Shown here: piece after piece, positions 11,181 to 21,790 of the stretch
Position numbering within the stretch: the stretch's first letter is position 1
How the letters are laid out: the number at the start of each line of letters is the position of its first letter
Origin: Alligator mississippiensis
Taxonomy: Eukaryota; Chordata; Crocodylia; Alligatoridae
Reading direction: 5' to 3'
Assembly: GCF_030867095.1 (NCBI RefSeq)
Contig: NC_081831.1
Span: 46,003,319-46,067,318 of the forward strand
Length of the DNA stretch: 64,000 nucleotides
Made by a program: the position numbers and the translations under genes
Notes under the pieces: model-generated
Seen by the model: only the letters and a program-made list of their open reading frames with translations
Told to the model about the DNA's origin: nothing
The model's database searches: none

Positions 11181-11690
11181 ATGGGGGAGATACATGGGAT
11201 AATGGTGTTATCAGGAATCTTAATCAGGCAGACCAGCCTGGGCTAATTGCCTAGGTGGTCACACCTGCCTGCAGTTTTGACTGATGGCTCTACCCCAGCT
11301 AATTATCTGGCTGGCTTTTTGATTAGCTGCTGGGAGGGCAGCTACCCATTTATTCTCACTTGTGGCAGCAGCCCCCAGGCCAGCCAGTTGTATTGACTGA
11401 GCTCTGCTTTGGTGAGCCTCCTGGTTCTTGACCCTGGTTTGGTTCTGTCCTTAGATTTCCCCTTGCATCAGTTTCCTGTTTCTTGACCCTGCTTTCTTAG
11501 TTCCTGGACTCTGGCTTGCGGTTTTCCCCTTTGGTTTTGGGAACTCGGTCAGGGCCCCCTGAACACTGACCTGGCCTGTGTTTGGACTCTGCCTTTGGAT
11601 TGCCTTTAGATCCAGTAACTTGTTCCCAGATACCTGCCCTCTTTAATGACATCTGTGGCAAGTAATCACTACAACACCGATGTCCCAGTC
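11181..11690 (+). repeat. Possible LTR-like repeat
   Basis: This pyrimidine- and TG-rich segment has the texture of an LTR: GGCTAATTGCCTAGGTGG, then CCATTTATTCTCACTTGTGG, then repeated CCTGGTTCTTGACCC / GTTTCTTGACCC / GTTCCTGGACTC motifs spaced 40-50 bp apart. No partner copy is seen in the window and no coding sequence. Weak assignment. Confidence 0.3.
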
Positions 11691-12532
11691 CCTTATAGAG
11701 GATGGAGTGGACCCAGGGGAGGATTTGAATGGGCAGGGGTGCTTTGGAGCCATGGTGGAATGTTTAGGGTGTAGCAAAACCCTCAGTTTTTCTTTTTTAA
11801 TATATACATACATACATACATATGCATTCTCTTCCCTTCCCCAATTATTTCTGGCTTTTCTTTCCCTCCCTCTCTATTCCCTATAGACAAGCATAAGTGA
11901 GCTCAGACTTAGGATAAGCTTTAACATTTTTATTTTGGTAGCAAGTTTTTGGTTTTGGATATCCACTGTTTTTATATTATATTATTATTATTATTAGGTT
12001 TGTATTGATTCTTACTGTTGTATATTGTATTATAATTTTTGTATTTATTTATATTGTTTCATATGGATATTGTATGGTTTAGGCCTGTGTTAGTAAGTGA
12101 ACCAAAGTCATGTCAAGTTTCCATTTTGTATGTCAAGCCTCCATTTTGTGTCCTCTGCCCGGGCATCCCCTGTGTTTGCAACTGTATGAGTCAAGTACCC
12201 CCTCATGTAAATTGGTTCGCGGATGAATGACAGTGATTGGGAATGATTAAAATACAATGGTAGCAGGTCTCTACTGAATGGCCTGTAATGACTGGGCCAT
12301 CACCTTGCATTGACTCATCGAGGAATCACAGACCTCCCCCAGGAACAGAGACAAGAACCCAGCAATTAAAAGACAAAAGACCCTGCAGAACCAGCAACTC
12401 TACCATTGTACCCCACCATTATAGACACCCAAAACTGCACATCCCTGCAGGGAGCACACATGCTCATTGCATTATGGGCTGACCCTTGCCTGAGCATGCC
12501 TCCTGTCACTAAGGTCACACAAGGTCTGCCCC

Positions 12533-12540
12533 TATAAAAA
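12533..12540 (+). promoter_or_regulatory. TATA-like box within left arm
   Basis: TATAAAAA in the context CCCCTATAAAAAGGGG, followed about 50 bp later by the GACCAGCACCATG leader block. It fits a pol II core promoter. The counterpart block is present in the right arm in opposite orientation. Confidence 0.55.
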
Positions 12541-12785
12541 GGGGCAGTGAAGACAGACCCAGGGGGATGCCTTCTCCATCTGGACCAGCACCATGCCACA
12601 CCACATATCCACCCAGAGGCCCTGCTGGCGACCCCGCTCTGGACAACACCTACTGGACAAGGATCCCTTTCCAGCCTGGATAGGTAGCTATCACCCCCTA
12701 CCCCCTCTTCAACCAAGGACTTGGACTCTGCTTCTCTTCCCTACCTGGACTCCAGCCCTTCCACTGAGTCTCTTTCTCCTGCTCT

Positions 12786-12820
12786 GTGTGTGTGTGTGTG
12801 TCTGTGTGTGTGTGTGTATG
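12786..12820. repeat. (TG)n microsatellite
   Basis: TG dinucleotide run interrupted once by TCTG. Confidence 0.95.
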
Positions 12821-12863
12821 TGAACCACTAACTTCATGGGGCTGTGTAATGTGTTGTCTGTTT

Positions 12864-12869
12864 AATAAA
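12864..12869 (+). promoter_or_regulatory. Polyadenylation signal AATAAA in left arm
   Basis: AATAAA in the context TGTTTAATAAAACTG. A matching AATAAA is at 17153-17158 on the minus strand of the right arm (TTCAATAAAACC). Conservation in both arms suggests it was part of the ancestral unit. Confidence 0.6.
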
Positions 12870-13150
12870 ACTGTTATTGGACCCCTAAGTTGGATTTTGC
12901 TTTACTACGGTTTGGCGCTGCTCCAATCTCTGCTCCTCGCCCCTCTAACTTCAGTCTCATTTCTCCGTCTCGTGCTTCTGGCTCACTGCTACCTCCAACA
13001 CCTATCCTGAGCTCCTCTCTGCCTCCATACCCCCTGGTTCTTTGCCACTGTCTTATCCCCACTGCCTTTTTGTTTTCCCCTGAGCAACCAGGTTTCTGCC
13101 TCCGTTTCTTTCCTGGCTGTCTCCTCCTTGCCACCACTTATCTGCCCCCG

Positions 13151-15511
13151 CCCCCAATATCAAGGGGAAGAAAGAGATTCGGGACTCCTGAGGCAACTCT
13201 CGGAGACCATAAAAGCTAAAGAGGCGGTAGTCATGGGGGACCTAAACTACCCGGACATCTGCTGGGAGATACAGACAGCAAAGTCCCACCGCTCACGCAG
13301 GTTTCTAACCTGTGTACAGGACCTCCACCTGACACAGGAGGTACACGGTCCCACTAGGGGGAATGCCATACTGGATCTGGTATTGGCAACGGGAGATGAC
13401 ATGGTAGTGGACCTCCAGATCGGTAGCCATCTGGGGGACAGTGATCACCTAATAATAGAATACACCATAAGACGTCAAGTGGGTAAGGTAACTAGTATGG
13501 TGAAAGTGCTAGACTTTAGGAAAGCTGATTTCAATGAACTCAGGCGATTAGTCAAGGACACACTGCAGAGTAGGAGATTTGAAGAAATGGAAGCCCAAGA
13601 AGGGTGGCTGTGCCTTAAGGAAATGATCCTTCGGGCACAAAGCAAGACGATCCCCGAGCGAGGCAAAAGAGGGAAAGGGGCCAGGAGGCTTCCCTGGCTG
13701 ACCAGAGAAATCCAGGGCAGCCTAAGGGACAAAAGGGGAGCACATAAAAAGTGGAAACAGGGAGAGATCACCAAAGATGAATATACCTCCTCTGCTCGTG
13801 ATTGCAGGGAGGCAGTTAGACAGGCCAAAGCTACCATGGAGCTGAGGATGGCAACCCAAGTAAAAGAGAACAAGAAATTGTTTTTTAGATATATAGGGAG
13901 TAAAAGGAAGGCCCAGGGAGGAATAGGACCCCTGCTAAATGGGCAGAAGCAATTGGTGACAGACAGGGGGGACAAGGCTGAACTCAACGAGTTCTTTGCC
14001 TCAGTGTTCCTAAGTGGAGGGGCACGACAAGTCTCTCACTGGGGTTGTAGAGAGGCAGCAGCAAGGTGCCAGACTTCCATGCGTAGACCCTGAGACACTG
14101 CAGAGTCACTTGGAAGAACTGGATGCCTTTAAGTCGGCAGGCCCAGATGAGCTCCATCTGAGGGTGCTGAAGGCACTGGCCGACATCATTGCAGAGCCAC
14201 TGGCGGGAATATTTGAACACTCGTGGCGCACAGGCCAAGTCCCGGAGGACTGGAAAAGGGCCAACGTGGTCCCCATTTTCAAGAAGGGGAGGAAGGAGGA
14301 CCCGGGCAACTATAGGCCAGTCAGTCTCACCTCCATCCTTGGCAAAGTCTTTGAAAAAATTATCAAGGCTCACATTTGTGAGAGCCCGGCAGGACAAATT
14401 ATGCTGAGGGGAAATCAGCACGGGTTTGTGGCAGGCAGATCATGCCTGACCAATCTAGTTTCTTTTTATGACCAGGTTACGAAACGCCTGGACACAGGAG
14501 GACGGGTGGATGTCGTATATGTAGACTTCAGGAAGGCCTTCGATACGGTATCCCACCCCATACTGGTGAACAAGTTAAGAGGTTGTGACTTGGATGACTA
14601 CACAGTCCGGTGGGTGGTGAATTGGCTGGAGGGTTGCACCCAGAGAGTCGTGGTGGACGGGTCTGTTTTGACCTGGAAGGGTGTGGGCAGTGGGGTCCCG
14701 CAGGGTTCAGTCCTTGGACCGATACTCTTTAATGTCTTCATCAGTGACTTGGACGAGGGAGTGAAATGTACTCTGTCCAAGTTTGCAGATGACACAAAGC
14801 TATGGGGAGATGTAGACACACCGGAGGGCAGTGAACAGCTGCAAGCAGATCTGGACAGGTTGGACAAGTGGGCAGAAACCAACAGAATGCAGTTCAACAA
14901 GGAGAAATGCAAAGTGCTGCACCTAGGGAGGAAACATGTCCAGCACACCTACAGCCTAGGGAATGACCTGCTGGATGGCACGGAAGTGGAAAGGGATCTT
15001 GGAGTCCTAGTGCACGCCGCAATTCAAGGGGGATGCGGATAACCTGGAGAGGGTCCAGAGAAGGGCCACTCGTATGGTTAAGGGCCTGCAGACCAAGCCC
15101 TACGAGGAGAGACTAGAGAAACTGGATCTTTTCAGCCTCCGCAAGAGAAGGTTGAGAGGCGACCTTGTGGCTGCCTATAAGTTCATCACAGGGGCACAGA
15201 AGGGTATTGGTGAGTATTTATTCACCAAGGCGCCCCCGGGGGTTACAAGAAATAATGGCCACAAGCTAGCAGAGACCAGATTTAGATTGGACATTAGGAA
15301 GAACTTCTTCACAGTTAGAGTGGCCAGGGTCTGGAACGGGCTCCCAAGGGAGGTGGTGCTCTCCCCTACCCTGGGGGTCTTCAAGAGGAGGTTAGATAAG
15401 CATCTAGCTGGGGTCATCTAGACCCAGCACTCTTTCCTGCTTATGCAGGGAGTCGGACTCGATGATCTATTGAGGTCCCTTCCGACCCTAACATCTATGA
15501 ATCTATGAATC
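13151..15511 (+). mobile_element. CR1 LINE (copy 2) inserted in left arm
   Basis: CR1-clade non-LTR retrotransposon, plus strand, 5'-truncated inside the endonuclease domain. It ends at about 15511 with the CR1 tail (ATCTATGAATCTATGAAT). Sequence of the inverted-repeat arm flanks it on both sides: CTGCCCCCGCCCCCAATA before, CCACCAGTTCTAATCC after. The corresponding place in the right arm lacks a CR1. The insertion therefore came after the inverted repeat formed, or at least after its arms became separate. The 5' junction is uncertain by about 30 bp because endonuclease-like codons blend into C-rich arm sequence. Confidence 0.95.
13155..15421 (+). pseudogene. CR1 ORF2 remnant: endonuclease, RT, C-terminal domain
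   Basis: The frame starts inside the APE-type endonuclease, with VVMGDLNYPDICWE and the SDHLIIEY box, then a linker rich in K/R. The RT domain carries [77 protein letters not shown] and [10 protein letters not shown]. Near 14020 the frame shifts between the FFASVFLSGG block and the LQSHLEELDAF block. At about 15017 a deletion of roughly 165 bp, relative to CR1 copy 1, removes the segment from DKMNMSRQ to EYCVQFWA and breaks the frame. The C-terminal part (MVKGLQTKPYEERL to HLAGVI) then runs to 15421. Dead copy. Confidence 0.93.
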
Positions 15512-15890
15512 TCAGCTGTCTGCCTCAGTTTCCATCCCTGGTCTACCTTAAATAAACCCATTCCTCAGCCAGCTTCTCTGTAGTCCACCAGTTCTAATCC
15601 TGGTTCTGGCAATTTTCACTCCCTACTCTTTTAACTCTCTGTCTCTCACCTGAACCTTCCCCCAAGTATCCCAGGTACCCCAAGCACACACATGCACACT
15701 GTACCATCCAAGTTAGGAACTTACCTGTGTGTATGTGTAGGTGGGTTGTATGTGTGTGAACTGGTAAGGGTGTATGCACCTAGTGAGTGTACGTGTGCTT
15801 AATTGATTTTTATGCGTGCATGTGCAATTGTACACCATGCCCTCCTGTCTAGCAGTGCAATATTGAGATCCTGAGCATTGGCCTGACCCC
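15512..15890 (+). repeat. Left arm of the inverted repeat, inner part
   Basis: Resumes the arm after the CR1. AGTTCTAATCCTGGTTCTGG matches, in reverse complement, ACCGGGACTGGGATTAGAAC at 16622. TTAGGAACTTACCTGTGTG matches the right arm at about 16503. The innermost 49 bp pair with 15952-16002 with about five mismatches. Confidence 0.85.
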
Positions 15891-15951
15891 TCAAGGCAAT
15901 AAGGGAACCCAGGTGTGGGAGTTCAGGAAGCAGTTCTTTCTGCTGCCCTGG
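15891..15951. repeat. Unpaired centre of the inverted repeat
   Basis: 61 bp between the arms. It contains GTGTGGGAGTTCAGGAAGC and a smaller imperfect hairpin (AGCAG..CTGCT). Nothing is coded here. Confidence 0.8.
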
Positions 15952-16048
15952 GGGGTCAGGCCAACTCTCAGGATCTCAATATTGCGCTGTTAGACAGGAG
16001 GGTGTGACACAATTGCACATATACAAAACACTCACAAATCAATTAGCG

Positions 16049-16050
<2 letters not shown>

Positions 16051-16086
<36 letters not shown>

Positions 16087-16222
16087 CCAGCTCAGGCACA
16101 TACACATCCAAACCAGCCTAGGCACATGCATACTTATCACCAATTCAAGCACATACACTATACACCCCAGAAGTTAGACACAGATCACTAATTCATATAT
16201 CATGCACACAATGCCACATTAT

Positions 16223-16269
<47 letters not shown>

Positions 16270-16430
16270 ACTCAGATACACACACGTTCAAAATAACCAG
16301 TCTAGGTTCATGCACACCTATCACCAGTTTAAACCCATACACGCTACATACACTGCATTTAGACCGAATCCGTTACCAACACCTGCACATCCAACACACA
16401 CAGGTGGATTACACACACACACACACACAC
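16051..16430. repeat. Three (AC)n microsatellite tracts
   Basis: (AC)n runs at about 16051-16084, 16232-16258 and 16410-16430, separated by degenerate CACATAC/CATGCAC sequence. They lie in the inner right arm, where the left arm has a much shorter TG/AC-rich zone. Expansion after arm duplication explains the length difference. Confidence 0.92.
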
Positions 16431-17274
16431 TGATATCTATATATGTAAATATAGGTGTATTCACTAATTCACACACATACCACCCACCTACACATACACA
16501 CAGGTGAGTTCCTAAGTTGGGTGTTGTGATGTGTATGTATGCATGTGCTTGGTCTCCTTGGGAAAGGTTAAGGTAAGAAGGTAGAAGTGTAGGGAGTTAA
16601 AGTTACTGGAAATGAAAGTCACCGGGACTGGGATTAGAACCGGTAGACTAGAGGGGCCTGGGCTGAAGAACCGAGGCTCGGGGGTACCTTTAATTGATTA
16701 AAAGACAATGCCCAAAGCCTGCAGAACAGGGAAGCATGCTTGCACAGAGGCTTGGTCTGGAGCCAGAGCTACGGGGAAGCTGAAAAGGTAGATGGGGAGA
16801 GGGAAAAATGGGACTAAGGGAAAGTGTGAGTGTTAAAGAGGGGCTCTCGGTGTGGGGGAGCCAGAGGATGGCACCAGGGCAGCTAGAGAAGTCTGGGAAG
16901 CTGAAGGGGGGTGGGCGGGGGAAGCAGCAGGAGAGACTGAAACGTGGCAGAGGTAGCAGGAAAGCAGAGAAAGGCAGCAGAAGGTCACAGGGAAATGGTA
17001 GTAGGAATTGAGAGGAGATCGGGAAACTACTGGAGAGGGCTGGGGGCTGGAATTGAGAGAGAGAGAGAGAGAATGAGGCTGGAATTTAAGATAAGGAAAG
17101 GACTGTGATTCAGTAAAACATGACCCAACTCGGGGTTGCAAATGATAGTGGTTTTATTGAACAGGGGAGATGGTGACACAGTGCCAAATTGGTTCCCTTG
17201 CACCCACCCACATCCACCCACACACAATGGCAGCAGGGGTTAGAGAGGCTTGGTGCAGGGGCTGAAGTCCACGA

Positions 17275-17302
17275 GGAGAGAGAGAGAGAGAGAGAGAGAG
17301 AG
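17275..17302. repeat. (GA)n microsatellite
   Basis: Perfect GA dinucleotide run in the right arm. Confidence 0.95.
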
Positions 17303-18195
17303 TCCAAATTGGAGGAGGAGGTGTGCAGGTAATGTCTACCTATCCCAGGATGGAAGGGGTCCTTGTCCAGTAGGTGTTGTCCAGAGGGGGGTCACCGGCA
17401 AGGCCTCTGGGTGGATTGGTGGTGTGACATGGTGCTGGTCCAGATGCAAATGGTGTTCCCACTGGGTCTGTCTTCACTGTCTTCATAGACCTTGTGTGAT
17501 CCTAGTGACAGGAGGCATGCCCAGGCAAGGGTCAGCCCCTGGTGTACTGAGTGTGTGTGCTCCATGCAGGAATGTGCAGTTTCTGGTGTCTGTAATGGTG
17601 AGAGTTGCTGGTTTTGCAGGGTCTTTTGTCTTTCAAATGCTGGTCTTGTCTCTGTTCCTGGGTGAGGTCCGTGGTTCCTGGGTGAATCAATGCGAGGTGA
17701 TGGCCCAGTCATTACAGGCCATTCGGTAGAGGCCTACTACCATTGTATTTCAATCATTCCCAATCACTCTCATTCATTGGGGAACCAATGTACATGAGTG
17801 TACGTGACTCATACAGTTGCAACATGGGATGCCCAGGCAGACGACAGAAGATGGAAGCTTGACATATAAAATAGAAACTTGATATGACTTTGGTTCACTT
17901 ACAAACACAGGCCTAAACCATACAATATCCATATGAAACAATAAAAATCAGTGCAAAAATGATAATAATACAATATACAACAGTGAAAATCAATAATAAT
18001 ACAATATAAAATGGTGGATATCCAAAACCAAAAACTTGCTACCAAAATAAAAATGTTTAAATCTTATCCTACGTCTTAGCTTACTTATAATTATCTATAC
18101 GGAAAAGAGAGGGAGAGAAAAGGTCAGAAATGATTGGGGAAGGGGAGGGAATGCATTAAAAAAAAAAAAAAAAAAGAAAGAAATGGGTTTTTGGT

Positions 18196-19840
18196 ATATG
18201 TCCAGACTGGAGGGTAACAGCTGTATGCTTCTGGCACCAGCTTCTTGCCCCACATCGGAGCTGGCAATCAGGCTTCTCCAAACCTAGTTATAGTTGTTTT
18301 TTCCCCCTGCTTGGATCTTAAACTGAATAATGTAGCCCTGTGTGCCTAGAATAGAAATTTCTTTCTAACTGGAGAAAAATATGCATCTCTCAGCATCTTC
18401 ACACCCTCCCACCACCATCCCCATGTTTCTAAATGCTAGATACACCCATGTGAGGGAATGAGCCAAACTGGCCTTGTCTACTCTTTAAGATAGTACCTGT
18501 TGCATGTCTGTTTGTATTCAACTATTTTGCTCTGGTTTAAATAATTAGAACTGCAGAAGCCTTTATTTATTTATTTTCAAGAAGTGAGTTCACGTTAGTG
18601 TCCCCTTGTAACTGCACAGTGACAACTGGGACATATTTAACAGTTCCAGAGGCATTTTTATAAATCTAGGAATTACAACACAGAATTGAGTTTTGGAAAA
18701 ATAACTCTGGAATGCGGCCAGATGCAATGGGTGCTGCATTATATTAGTAACATGGCTTGTTGGAATAGAGGAGACGATAGAAAAACAAACGGTTATGCTG
18801 TGTCTTTGATTTCTAGACTAAATTGGTTTGTAGCAGCACTAAGACAATAGAGGACTTTATACGAATATTTTATATAAGGGACACAAACAGCTTAAAATGA
18901 GATGTAGATGAAAATATTTTACCTAGAGTTAATAGCAGCACATAGGCTAGATATAGATGTAAGTGTTCAGAAGTCTATTATATCTATTAAGTCTAAGATG
19001 TTCAGAAGTCTGTTTATACAGGCAGCCAAGCAGTGTAGTTGTTATAATGGTTTTTTCTGATCCTAATATATGAATCCAATCTAAGTATCTCTAAAATAAA
19101 AGACAAAAGTACTATACCAAGCTGTTCTAACTTGTATTGTGTAGCAGTAGTATGTAGGCAGATTGACTATAGTTGCCTTCCCCTGAATCTTGCACATAGC
19201 AACAGGTGAAGGGTGGGGAAAGAATGTGTTTGACAAAAATATAGTTATGGAGGGAGTGTCCTTTTAAACACCCATTAGGCTGGCAATGGCTAATAAAGTA
19301 ATCAAACCCTGGAAATGCATCCTACAATGTCAGTATGTCAGCACTTGACATAGTACTGCTCTGACTCATTATACACACTCCAAAGAGTTCTAATAAAGGA
19401 AGCAGCAGTAGTATTTATACCTGGTGGAATTCCATAAGAAATCATTGTTTCCTTGGAAATGCACAGTTTCTAAAGTAAAATATTAATTATTTGAGAAGGC
19501 ATTCATTTTTAGCTGTTGAAACTTCTGAGAAATTTTCACAGCCAGGAATCTCCAGGAGAAGGAGCAGTATAGGTATTCAGCTTGTACCAGCACCTCTGTG
19601 CCTTTTCCAGAGCATGGTGATTCTGGTCTGGGGAAACATGGGGAGCAGCAGTTGCTTAAGTCCCCTCCCAGGCTGATCTAGGAGAGCACTGGGGCAATGA
19701 GGTTAATCCCCTGCCTGCTCCCCACATAACAGACTCTGGTCCAAGTGTCACAACCAAATTAAGTAGTGCCCATGTCACAAGCAAGTGAAACCATTCAAAG
19801 CAGTTTTGTTTTGCACTAGGTTAACTAAGGGTTAACTAAC
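18196..19840. other. Unassigned sequence, no gene seen
   Basis: A/T-rich DNA outside the palindrome. Only short reading frames occur, and no repeat termini, tail octamers or RNA genes were recognised. Confidence 0.55.
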
Positions 19841-19844
19841 AAGA

Positions 19845-20472
19845 TGATAGTAAGTTTTTTTTACTGCGCATGTCAAAAAGAAATTTATAACTGCGACACC
19901 AACATGAAATAGAACTTAGCCTTCTGTGCTGTACATAAATCATTATAATTGGTCAGAGAAAACAGGGAATAACCCTATGATAATACCCGAGCGAAGACCG
20001 CTAGATAATTGGTGATTCTAATTAAATTTATGACGTGGCGAAAAGCAATTGGCTATTATACAAATAAAACCCCAATACACTTCCGCAAAGAAGAAGAAGA
20101 AGGGGGACCTCCGTACAAACCTTGGAGACCTCTGATCACACGTATCAGAGTAACTGACAACTTGATCACTTGCCAGTGCCCCCCCCTCACGTCTCGACCC
20201 AATCTCAGACGTAAATCAACAACCTGCCGGCCTGACCATTTTTCTGCCCGACCATTTCTATCCGACCACTTATGCAGACCAACCTACGAACCCTAAGCTG
20301 TAACTAACCAAGTATTTCTGACCTCCGTCTTTTACCACCTTGACGGCGTGAGTAAATAATCTTGCTTTGCAACCGATAAGCGTCCGCCTAATTAATTCCA
20401 TTCCAAGCGTCACAAGTACCCGCCTGACAGCCTTCTAAGGCCCCCGGACCGACCCTCTGCCGACCACTGTCC
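19845..20472 (+). repeat. Probable solo LTR-like repeat
   Basis: The sequence changes texture sharply from A/T-rich DNA to a block with U3-like features (TTACTGCGCATG, ATTATAATTGGTCAG), an ATACAAATAAAACCCC core near 20060, a pyrimidine-rich GACC-repeated stretch (CCTGACCATT, CCCGACCATT, TCCGACCACT), and a U5-like AATAATCTTGCTTTGCAACC near 20356. The order fits a retroviral LTR without an attached internal region. Exact ends and family were not determined. Confidence 0.45.
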
Positions 20473-20787
20473 GTGTGGGAGTCAGGGAGAGCTGCTGGCC
20501 GGCTGCCCTGGGTCCAAACACCAAGGAGTGGGCAGCAGGCAAGAAGCTCCACTCCCCTCTCAGACCAGGAAGATACTGGAGCAACCACCAAAGCTTCCTG
20601 CTCTTGGCAACTGGTTTGACTCACTGTTCTACACTCCTTCTGGACCAGACCATGAGAGGAGAATACAAGTGACAGATTCTGTCACCAGGGGGATCTTCTA
20701 GGTTAACACCTGGAATATTTTTCTCTTAAAGGGGGCATGTTTCCTTGCATGGGTGTCTGGTGCCTCTTGAGTCAGGGGGCAACCGGT

Positions 20788-20947
20788 GGGGAGTCCCCCG
20801 GCAGCCAATCTTGCTGGCTAGTGGGGAGTCCCCCGGTGGCCAATTTTGCTGGCCGATGGGGAGTCCTCCCAGCGGCCAATCTTGCTGGCCAGTGGGAAGT
20901 CCCCCCAGTGGCCAATCTTGCTGGCTGGGGCAGAGGGGTCCCCTGGT
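20788..20947. repeat. Minisatellite, 35-36 bp unit, about 4.5 copies
   Basis: The unit begins GGGGAGTCCCCCGG and ends CCAATCTTGCTGGC. Four units are contiguous (35, 35, 36 and about 40 bp), with a few substitutions each. A partial fifth copy (GGGGTCCCCTGGTGGC) follows. It creates proline/glycine-rich reading frames on both strands that are artefacts of the repeat. Confidence 0.92.
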
Positions 20948-20959
20948 GGCTGATCTCAC

Positions 20960-21588
20960 TCATCATAAAAGTGGCTGTGCTGGTTTTGAAACTCCCACAG
21001 CCACTTCTGGAAGTGACATCACTACTTTTGCTGGCAGCCCCACTCCCTGGCCGACACTTGCAGGGGGGGCACTGGTGCCTGCCCCGCTGCCTGCTGGCTA
21101 AACAGAGAATGCCGCTGGACAGGAGGTACACCAGTGCTCTCAGGGGGTGTACATGCACTCCCATGCACACCCTATGCATTGTCCCTGTTTCCTTGGGAGA
21201 AATTGAATGAATGCCTGTAGTTTCTAATGGGAGAGCAGTGGGTCTCCTGGTAGAAACATAATGCCTGTACATGAGTACATGGTTGCTTTTAAAAATATTT
21301 CACATTACAATATTCAGTAGATGGAATAGAATCTCATTTTCAACTTTAGGGTGTATATCATCTACATATTTTCTGTGGGGGAAAAAGCTGTTTTGGAAAG
21401 CAGAATGAGACTCTCTCTTTTTTTTTTTTTTGGTATTAAGACTAAATAATCTCTTCCTCTTGCTCATTTTCTCTGCTTGGGATCAGATGCACATTCCATC
21501 CTTTTGCCTGGCTTTTTATAGGCAAACCTCCTTTTTTTAGACATGCTCAATTGATTGCTTAATAGAACTTAAATGATTGTTTTAAATA
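20960..21588. other. Unassigned sequence, no gene seen
   Basis: G/C-rich to about 21130, then A/T-rich with a poly(T) run at 21416-21431. No supported gene or repeat terminus. Confidence 0.5.
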
Positions 21589-21790
21589 GGGTGCATCTAC
21601 ATGAGATGCTTTACTTTACAGTAGACTAATCTACTGAGTAATAAAGCATCACCATCTACACTTACATGGCATTTACTGCATGGAAAATTAGACTACTGCT
21701 CAGTTAGCTATCACCTGGAAATATAGGTACTACATTAATTGTGCAGTAGTTACTGCACAGTAGTGCTCGTGTAGAACCTGACTGGGAGTA
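21589..21790 (+). repeat. Left end of a Harbinger-like element (partial)
   Basis: Begins GGGTGCATCTACATGAG and continues GCTTTACTTTACAGTAGAC, CTAATCTACTGAGTAATAAAG, then GCAGTAGTTACTGCACAG. The same blocks in the same order form the left end of the element at 55587. No matching right terminus was found downstream, so only the left subterminal region is annotated. Confidence 0.55.

Larger units (their letters stand above)
11775..13150 (+). repeat. Left arm of the inverted repeat, outer part
   Basis: This is the outer half of the left arm, from AAAACCCTCAG to the CR1 junction. Read left to right it has an A/T-rich stretch with TTATTATTATTA, the TGTCAAGCCTCCATTTTG block, a TATA box at 12533, an AATAAA at 12864 and a TG microsatellite at 12786-12819. 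The TATA-to-AATAAA spacing of about 330 bp is what an LTR would show, so the arm may derive from an LTR-type element. It has no coding frame with a recognised signature. Confidence 0.8.
11775..18195. repeat. Very long inverted repeat (palindromic element), about 6.4 kb
   Basis: Sequence from about 11775 to 15890 reads in reverse complement from about 18195 down to 15952, around a 61 bp unpaired centre. Removing the CR1 at 13151-15511 leaves arms of roughly 1.75 kb and 2.24 kb. Matching blocks occur in the same order in both arms: the A/T-rich outer end with GGTAGCAAGTTTTTGG, CATATGGATATTGTATGG, GACTGGGCCATCACC, a leader block with GACCAGCACCATG, an AATAAA, an AC-rich zone, and the innermost CTCCTGTCTA..GCAATATTGAGATCC. 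By eye the arms are about 85-90% identical outside the microsatellites. The right arm is longer because of AC-repeat expansion. No transposase is encoded. Terminal bases and target duplication were not fixed. Confidence 0.88.
15952..18195 (-). repeat. Right arm of the inverted repeat
   Basis: Reverse-complement counterpart of the left arm without CR1. In minus-strand order from the outer end: a pyrimidine-rich end with a T18 run (A18 on plus, 18155-18172), GGTAGCAAGTTTTTGG, TATGGATATTGTATGG, GACTGGGCCATCACCTCG, GACCAGCACCATG, an AATAAA at 17158-17153, C/T-rich sequence, then an AC-rich zone expanded to three (AC)n tracts. Two (GA)n runs (17056-17072, 17275-17302) are specific to this arm. Confidence 0.85.

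Noticed and set aside
16051-16430. Z-DNA or regulatory AC island as a functional element
   Set aside because: The AC runs are ordinary microsatellite expansions; nothing else in the sequence supports function.
11775-18195. Polinton/Maverick with long terminal inverted repeats
   Set aside because: No polymerase, integrase, ATPase or capsid frames lie between or in the arms, and the arms meet almost directly at the centre.
20726-21272. Repetitive secreted or antifreeze-like protein on either strand
   Set aside because: The reading frames follow the 35-36 bp minisatellite and do not extend into conserved sequence.
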